DNA of 10,063 nucleotides from contig DPJL01000090.1 in the NCBI GenBank assembly GCA_003543035.1, positions 1 through 10,063 on the forward strand. The letters run 5' to 3'. Each line of letters opens with the position of its first letter. The stretch's first letter is position 1. The notes under the pieces are model-generated. The model saw only the letters and a list, made by a program, of their open reading frames with translations. It ran no database searches and was not told the DNA's origin. Position numbers and translations under genes: made by a program. Shown here piece after piece: positions 5,869 to 10,063 of this stretch. The DNA is from Micromonosporaceae bacterium (GTDB taxonomy: Bacteria; Actinomycetota; Actinomycetes; Mycobacteriales; Micromonosporaceae).

Positions 5869-6518
5869 AGCGCGCCCTCGCCGCATATGGGCGAGCGCTT
5901 CGGCAGGCCGCGCAGGGCGACACGACTCCCATCGACTTCTTGTCCCCGGCAGGACAGACCCTGGCCCGGATGGACGCCGCGCATTGGTGCGGCGACACCA
6001 GACCCGGCGACCAAGCACTCCTGAGGCCTTGTGACGGCGCAACTTTGGACGTCGGTTGCGGACCCGGGCGTCTCCTGGTCGCGCTGGCGCAGCGCAGTAT
6101 GCCAGCGCTGGGCATCGACATAAGTGCCGAAGCCGTGGTGCAGGCCCGAAGTCGCGGCGCGACTGCACTGCTGTGCGATGTCTTCGGGCACGTCCCCGCC
6201 GAAGGCAGATGGCGGCATGTGCTGCTGGCCGACGGGAACATCGGCATCGGCGGCGATCCGCGCCGGCTTCTTCGCCGGTGCGCCATGCTGCTGCGGCGCG
6301 GTGGCACGGTCATTGTGGAGCTCGGAGCGCCCGGGACCGGCAGTTGGCGGCGTCCCGTGCGACTGCGGCATGCCGGGCATGACAGCCCGCCTTTCTGGTG
6401 GGCGGCCGTGGCAACGAGCGATCTGCCAACGGTGGCCGCCGGTGCGGGGTTGCGGATCAGGCATGAGTGGAACGAGGAAGGCCGATGGTTCGCCAGCCTT
6501 TCCCCGGCAACGACTTAG
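5865..6518 (+). CDS. Class I SAM-dependent methyltransferase
   Basis: A 217-residue soluble protein with a Rossmann methyltransferase core. Motif I is LDVGCGPGR (61-69), the acidic end of strand 2 is in LGIDIS (82-87), and LLADGNIGIGGDP (120-132) forms a motif typical of a subfamily I have seen beside molybdopterin membrane oxidoreductases in actinobacteria. RGGTVIVEL (145-153) is the late strand. The first 55 residues and the WRRPVRLRHAG/PFWWA stretch probably form the acceptor site. GTG is the start (overlapping the previous stop as GTGA), with GGAG five bases upstream. Products of SAM methylation do not feed MTA phosphorylase directly, so its role is separate: perhaps O-methylating the sugar, the lipid carrier or the glycan. 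The acceptor is unknown. Confidence 0.88.
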   Translation: MKRALAAYGRALRQAAQGDTTPIDFLSPAGQTLARMDAAHWCGDTRPGDQALLRPCDGATLDVGCGPGRLLVALAQRSMPALGIDISAEAVVQARSRGATALLCDVFGHVPAEGRWRHVLLADGNIGIGGDPRRLLRRCAMLLRRGGTVIVELGAPGTGSWRRPVRLRHAGHDSPPFWWAAVATSDLPTVAAGAGLRIRHEWNEEGRWFASLSPATT

Positions 6519-6521
6519 GAG
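6517..6521 (+). promoter_or_regulatory. Shine-Dalgarno sequence deciding the mtnP start
   Basis: AGGAG overlaps the methyltransferase stop codon (TAG) and lies six bases before the ATG at 6528. It is the best ribosome binding site in the operon and favours the ATG at 6528 over the in-frame TTG at 6522, which would lie directly against it. Confidence 0.6.
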
Positions 6522-6527
6522 TTGGAC

Positions 6528-7328
6528 ATGCGTGCGGAAACAGCGGTCATCGGCGGATCCGGGCTCTATGCGCTCTTCGAGGAGGCTCGCAGCGAGCACA
6601 AGGTGAGCACTCCCTACGGAGAGCCGTCCGGAACGATCACCGTGGCGCAGGTGGCCGGCAGATCGGTGGCGTTTCTGCCCCGTCATGGGGCCGGTCACCG
6701 TTTCCCGGCACATCGGATCCCTTACCGGGCAAACCTTTGGGCCCTGCGATCGCTGGGCTGCCAGCAGATCCTCGCTCCCTGCGCTGTCGGCAGTCTGGAC
6801 CCCGGCCTCGGCCCCGGCTCCTTCGTCCTGCCCGACCAGCTCATCGACCGGACCAGTGGCCGAGAGCAGACCTTCTTTGACGAAGGTGCCGTCCATGTGA
6901 ACTTCGCCGACCCGTATTGCCCGCGCCTGCGGACAGCGGTGCTGACCACGGCAGAACACTCCGGTCAACCGATGCATGACGGCGGCACCATGGTCGCTAT
7001 CAACGGCCCGCGTTTCTCCACCAGAGCAGAATCACGTGGGTACCAGGAAAGCGGCGGAACAATCATCAACATGACCGGCGCGCCCGAGGCCGTGCTGGCT
7101 CGCGAGCTTGCCCTCTGCTACGCCACTATCGCCCTTGTCACCGATCTCGACGCGGGCGTGGAAGGTGACCATGGCGTCACTCAGGAAGAGGTGTTCCGCG
7201 TCTTCGGTGAGAACACCGCGAAAATGCGCGAGCTTCTGCTCACCACCATCGAAGCGGTCTCGGGCGAACGAAGCTGTCCCTGCGCATCCGCGTTGGACGG
7301 CATGACCCTGCCGTTTGAGCTGCCGTGA
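6528..7328 (+). CDS. mtnP: S-methyl-5'-thioadenosine phosphorylase
   Basis: A 266-residue member of the trimeric purine nucleoside phosphorylase/MTAP family, which cleaves 5'-methylthioadenosine with phosphate to adenine and 5-methylthioribose 1-phosphate. Seen motifs: VIGGSGLY (7-14) phosphate loop, PRHGAGHR (51-58), HRIPYRAN (62-69), GPRFSTRAES (160-169) and NMTGAPEAVLARE (181-193). The base-contact region reads VTDLDAG (204-210); Asp at the first position is the mark of 6-aminopurine (MTA) use, where PNPs carry Asn. A C-terminal CPC (250-252) recalls the CxC motif of archaeal MTAP/PNP proteins. It matches Rv0535, characterised as an MTA phosphorylase. No MtnA/B/C/D salvage gene lies in the window; its neighbours are glycosyltransferases, so its sugar phosphate product is probably diverted to a glycan. 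Its stop overlaps the next gene's start (GTGA). Confidence 0.93.
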   Translation: MRAETAVIGGSGLYALFEEARSEHKVSTPYGEPSGTITVAQVAGRSVAFLPRHGAGHRFPAHRIPYRANLWALRSLGCQQILAPCAVGSLDPGLGPGSFVLPDQLIDRTSGREQTFFDEGAVHVNFADPYCPRLRTAVLTTAEHSGQPMHDGGTMVAINGPRFSTRAESRGYQESGGTIINMTGAPEAVLARELALCYATIALVTDLDAGVEGDHGVTQEEVFRVFGENTAKMRELLLTTIEAVSGERSCPCASALDGMTLPFELP

Positions 7329-8707
7329 GGAATTGGCATGGATGGGCCACAGCGACCTGTCTCGGGATGCTCGGGCTGGCCGTGTGGTGGCTCACCCACC
7401 CTCCAAAGTGGATCGACGGCGCCAGCTGGGCCGTGCTGATGGCTTTGGCGTGGCTCTTGTTCGCCGCTGGTGCCTGGCTGGTCAGAAAGGTTCCCAAGCG
7501 AACTGCAGCCGCGCTGATCCTGCTCGGCGGGATCGGATTGCCGTTGGCAGCTGGATTCGCTCCACCACGAAGCAGCGACGACCTCTACCGCTACATCTGG
7601 GATGGCCGTGTGCAGTCGGCCGGAATCGATCCTTACCGCTACGCTCCGGCCGCACCCGAGCTGACCGGTCTGCGTGACGACTTCCTTTGGCCGCAACAAT
7701 CCCCGTGGTGTGTCGTGCCGGGCGGCACCGATCGCGAGGAGGGCCTCCCGTTGGCGCCGGGCTGCACCCTAATCAACCGGCCGTCGGTGCATACGGTCTA
7801 CCCGCCCGCCGCCCAGCTCTACTTCACGGCAGTCGACCTGTTGTCGCCGGACGGTGCCAAGGAACGGCCCGTCCAGCTTGCGGCGGCACTGTTCGTGGCG
7901 GCCGTGACCGTGCTCCTGCTGCTTGCCATGCCGCGCCTCGGGATCGACCCCAGGCTGGCCGCGCTGTGGGCATGGTGTCCTTTGGTGGCAATCGAATCCG
8001 GCAACAACGCCCATCTGGACGTCGTGGGTGCGTTCCTCACCGCCGCGGCACTCGTCGTTTTGGCGCGCGCGAAAACCGTTCGTACGGTGGCGATCGGGGG
8101 ATTGTTGCTCGGGCTGGCGATTGCCACCAAAGTCACCCCGGCTCTGGTCGCGCCTTCCTCGCTGCGGCGCCGGCCGTTCGTTGTGGCATCGGCCATTGGC
8201 GCCGCTATCGCCGTGGTCTACCTTCCGCATGTCATCGCTGTTGGCCCGGCGGTGCTGGGCTACCTTCCCGGCTATCTGAACGATGAGGGGTACGGCAGCG
8301 GCACTCGCTTCGCTCTGCTGACCCTAATCTTTCCGCCGTCGGTGGCCGCTATCGCCGCGGTGTTCATCCTCGTGGTGGTAGCGATCGCAGTATGGGCACG
8401 CACGGATCCAGACCGGCCGTGGAACAGCGCCGTGGCCATGACAGGGACAGCTCTGCTGCTGACCACGCCCGGGTACTCGTGGTACGCGATCCTGCTCGTT
8501 CTGTTGATCGCATTCAGCGATAGGATTGAATGGCTGTCCGTGGCGCTGGCCGGATACATGGCTCAGTACGCCGGGAACCTTCAGCTCTCCTTCACCGATG
8601 CCCAGCGACTGGGGTATGGCATTGCAGCCGCTGTCGTGACCGCGGCGACCCTGTACCGGATGTTCGTGGTTCGTAAGATCCCCAGCCCCACAACGGCATT
8701 ACCGTGA
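7325..8707 (+). CDS. GT-C polytopic glycosyltransferase, GT87/MptB-like (MtxT/Rv0541c-like)
   Basis: A 460-residue integral membrane protein with about ten to twelve hydrophobic segments (starting near 9-25, 34-53, 61-78). The first large extracytoplasmic loop carries SSDDLYRYIWDGRVQSAGIDPYRYAP (83-108 region), with the acidic pair D85-D86 typical of polyprenyl-phosphate-sugar-dependent GT-C enzymes, followed by NRPSVHTVYPP (151-161). Further landmarks are ESGNNAHLD (224-232), ATKVTP (267-272) and TPGYSWY (381-387), as in GT87 and MptB-like mannosyltransferases. GTG start, overlapping the mtnP stop as GTGA. It corresponds in type and size to Rv0541c, which I recall as MtxT, the transferase placing methylthioxylose on lipoarabinomannan. 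The expected job is transfer of a lipid-linked sugar to a surface glycan on the outer membrane face. Donor and acceptor here are inferred from neighbours. Confidence 0.88.
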   Translation: MRNWHGWATATCLGMLGLAVWWLTHPPKWIDGASWAVLMALAWLLFAAGAWLVRKVPKRTAAALILLGGIGLPLAAGFAPPRSSDDLYRYIWDGRVQSAGIDPYRYAPAAPELTGLRDDFLWPQQSPWCVVPGGTDREEGLPLAPGCTLINRPSVHTVYPPAAQLYFTAVDLLSPDGAKERPVQLAAALFVAAVTVLLLLAMPRLGIDPRLAALWAWCPLVAIESGNNAHLDVVGAFLTAAALVVLARAKTVRTVAIGGLLLGLAIATKVTPALVAPSSLRRRPFVVASAIGAAIAVVYLPHVIAVGPAVLGYLPGYLNDEGYGSGTRFALLTLIFPPSVAAIAAVFILVVVAIAVWARTDPDRPWNSAVAMTGTALLLTTPGYSWYAILLVLLIAFSDRIEWLSVALAGYMAQYAGNLQLSFTDAQRLGYGIAAAVVTAATLYRMFVVRKIPSPTTALP

Positions 8708-8711
8708 AGTC

Positions 8712-9842
8712 ATGGCCGGCCGGATCTCCCGAGCGTTCACGTCGCGGTTGCGCAGCCCGCGCCTGACCAGTCAGCTCGGCCTGATGCTAGGTGCCGCCAT
8801 AGGCATTTGCTTTGTCACCGGCTACCTGAGTCACGCTATCCAGCAGCCACCATGGTGGTTCGCTTGGCCGTCACGGCCGGTAAGCCTCTACCGGGTAACG
8901 CAGGGACTGCATGTGGCCACGGGCTTGGCGCTGGTTCCGTTGCTGGCGGCCAAACTGTGGTCGGTCTATCCGAAGTTGTTCCGCTGGCCGCCGTCGCGCG
9001 ATCCGGTACACGCGATCGAGCGGCTCAGCCTCTTCGTTCTGGTCGCCTCGGCCCTGTTTCAGGTCGGCTCCGGGATTCTGAACATCTCCCGCTGGTACGC
9101 GCCGATGTCATTCTTCTTCACCGTCGCGCACTACTGGACCGCTTGGGCCGTTATCGGCGCCCTGCTCATCCATCTGGGCGTCAAACTGCCCATCATCCGC
9201 CGTGCTCTCACGGTGTCGGTGCGCCGGGAGCCGGCCACTGCCGGGCTCAGCCGCCGGGGTCTGCTGGCCACGGTAGCCACCGCGGCCGGGCTGATCACCG
9301 TCACCACGATCGGCCAGACCTTCCGGCCGTTCGCCGGGCTTTCCCTGCTGGCCATACGTGATCCGCGGATCGGCCCGCAAGGCGTCCCGATCAACCAGTC
9401 CGCGGTCGGGGCAGGCGTCGTCAGGGCGGCGACCGATCCTGCCTACCGTCTGGAGGTCATCGGCCCGGCCAGGACCCTCCAGCTCAGCCTGGACGAGCTG
9501 AACGCAATGCCACAGCACGTAGCGAAGCTGCCCATCACCTGTGTCGAAGGCTGGAGCGCTGACGGCGTGTGGTCCGGCATAAGGCTTCACGAACTGGTTG
9601 CCGCTGTCGGAGGCGACGACTCCAGTCAGGTCACGGTGATTTCGTTGCAGCGCGGCGGCTACAGTGTGTCCGTCGTGGCGCCACCGCACGCCCGCGATCC
9701 GCTTACCCTGCTGGCCCTTCGGCTACACGGAGAAGCGCTGCACATCGATCACGGCTACCCGTGCCGGCTCATCGCCCCCAACCGGCCGGGTGTCATGCAG
9801 ACCAAATGGGTGCGGCGCCTGATCGTGCAGAAGGCCCTGTAA
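8712..9842 (+). CDS. Membrane molybdopterin-dependent oxidoreductase: cytochrome b-like helices plus sulfite oxidase/MsrP-fold domain
   Basis: A 376-residue fusion. Residues 23-43, 62-82, 105-125 and 138-158 form four helices bearing H41, H67, H140 and H154, spaced like heme ligands of b-type cytochromes. A fifth hydrophobic segment (about 183-202) is preceded by SRRGLL (180-185), a twin-arginine-like motif. The C-terminal domain is of the sulfite oxidase family: TCVEGWSADGVW (276-287) with C277 the probable molybdenum ligand, close to the CVEAW of YedY/MsrP, then HIDHGYPCRLIAPNRPG (344-360) and KWVRRL (365-370). The catalytic domain should lie outside, fed by the heme helices. Four bases separate it from the previous gene. 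Known relatives reduce sulfoxides (MsrP) or oxidise sulfite; the substrate here is unknown, though the operon suggests a methylthio/methylsulfinyl sugar. Confidence 0.9.
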   Translation: MAGRISRAFTSRLRSPRLTSQLGLMLGAAIGICFVTGYLSHAIQQPPWWFAWPSRPVSLYRVTQGLHVATGLALVPLLAAKLWSVYPKLFRWPPSRDPVHAIERLSLFVLVASALFQVGSGILNISRWYAPMSFFFTVAHYWTAWAVIGALLIHLGVKLPIIRRALTVSVRREPATAGLSRRGLLATVATAAGLITVTTIGQTFRPFAGLSLLAIRDPRIGPQGVPINQSAVGAGVVRAATDPAYRLEVIGPARTLQLSLDELNAMPQHVAKLPITCVEGWSADGVWSGIRLHELVAAVGGDDSSQVTVISLQRGGYSVSVVAPPHARDPLTLLALRLHGEALHIDHGYPCRLIAPNRPGVMQTKWVRRLIVQKAL

Positions 9843-10063
9843 TGGCCGAGCGTAAGCCATTGCCCGGCTGGGTGGTCTGGTCCCGGCGGCTTCTCATCGG
9901 CTGCGGCACAGTCGCCTTGGCCTATGCCGTCTCCGGTGCCATCGCCAGCCCCGATATGCGCTTGACCTATCTACGGTTTCTCGGTGCGGTGCTTGTCGGG
10001 CACGACCTCATCCTGCTGCCGGTAGCGATCGCCGTTGGCGTCCACCAAGGGAACGCAGACGGT
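9842..10063 (+). CDS. Hypothetical membrane protein (partial, 3' end off the window)
   Basis: The first 74 codons of an open frame running off the right edge. Its ATG shares one base with the oxidoreductase stop (TAATG) and has AGAAGG seven bases upstream, so it is the next gene of the operon. The sequence begins MAERKPLPGWVVWSRRLL, continues with a likely helix (about 17-36), a polar turn ASPDMRLTY, and a second hydrophobic segment (about 44-65) containing GHDLILLP, with H54. I do not recognise a family. The position suggests a membrane partner of the molybdoenzyme, for example an electron-transfer or quinone-side subunit, but two helices are not enough to judge. Confidence 0.75.
   Translation, partial: MAERKPLPGWVVWSRRLLIGCGTVALAYAVSGAIASPDMRLTYLRFLGAVLVGHDLILLPVAIAVGVHQGNADG

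Noticed and set aside
5146..6168. A 340-residue minus-strand open frame overlapping the GT2, DUF2064 and methyltransferase genes
   Set aside because: No family features; covers three tightly coupled plus-strand genes with intact catalytic motifs.
5325..6977. A 550-residue open frame on the minus strand across the DUF2064, methyltransferase and mtnP genes
   Set aside because: It is antisense to three genes with clear family motifs, has a Cys/Arg/His-rich composition with no recognisable domain, and is the usual antisense artefact of G/C-rich third positions.
5242..7328. Arsenosugar biosynthesis island, suggested by the DUF2064 family name plus a nucleoside phosphorylase and methyltransferase
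   Set aside because: No radical SAM ArsS-like gene, ArsM cysteine motifs or other arsenic genes are present; the match to the mycobacterial methylthioxylose locus explains the set better.
1..10063. Mobile element or horizontal-transfer boundary
   Set aside because: No transposase, integrase, terminal repeats, tRNA or target duplication was seen, and the base composition looks even across the window.

Overview
The window reads as one piece of a high-G+C actinomycete chromosome. Evidence: G/C-rich third codon positions in every real gene, GTG starts, tight 1-4 nt gene overlaps, TANNNT -10 hexamers 6-7 nt upstream of start codons, and gene families (MPT53/CcdA pair, five-helix molybdopterin membrane protein, GT-C mannosyltransferase-like protein) typical of Pseudonocardiales/Mycobacteriales. 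I cannot name the species. No RNA gene, CRISPR array, insertion sequence, origin or convincing Rho-independent terminator was found, and no stretch over 300 bases lacks a gene.

Layout. (1) 1-1900, minus strand: a six-helix membrane protein of unknown function, a DesK/NarL-type sensor histidine kinase and the start of its response regulator, which runs off the left edge; probably one operon read from a leaderless promoter next to a palindrome cluster. (2) 2018-3438, plus strand: a TlpA/MPT53-like thioredoxin lipoprotein and a CcdA/DsbD-type thiol transporter, an extracytoplasmic thiol-redox pair. (3) 3442-4488, minus strand: an NAD-dependent sugar-nucleotide epimerase with a Cys/His insertion. 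(4) 4592 to the right edge, plus strand: a seven-gene operon with a GT2 polyprenyl-phosphate sugar synthase-like protein, a DUF2064 nucleotidyl/glycosyltransferase-like protein, a SAM methyltransferase, 5'-methylthioadenosine phosphorylase, a GT-C polytopic glycosyltransferase, a membrane molybdopterin oxidoreductase and a membrane protein cut by the edge.

Main interpretation. The epimerase, GT2, DUF2064, MTA phosphorylase and GT-C set matches, family by family, the M. tuberculosis Rv0535-Rv0541c locus as I remember it. That locus is linked to the 5-deoxy-5-methylthio-xylofuranose (MTX) cap of lipoarabinomannan, with Rv0539 and Rv0541c assigned as MtxS and MtxT. I infer that this organism makes a methylthio-pentose or similar 5-modified pentose from the MTA by-product of SAM metabolism, loads it on a polyprenyl phosphate and transfers it to a cell-surface glycan. 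Compared with that locus, this operon adds a methyltransferase and a sulfite-oxidase/MsrP-fold molybdoenzyme facing outside. The latter could act on the sulfur (thioether/sulfoxide) of such a sugar. This extended arrangement is the best candidate for an undescribed system here; it is a hypothesis from context, not demonstrated.
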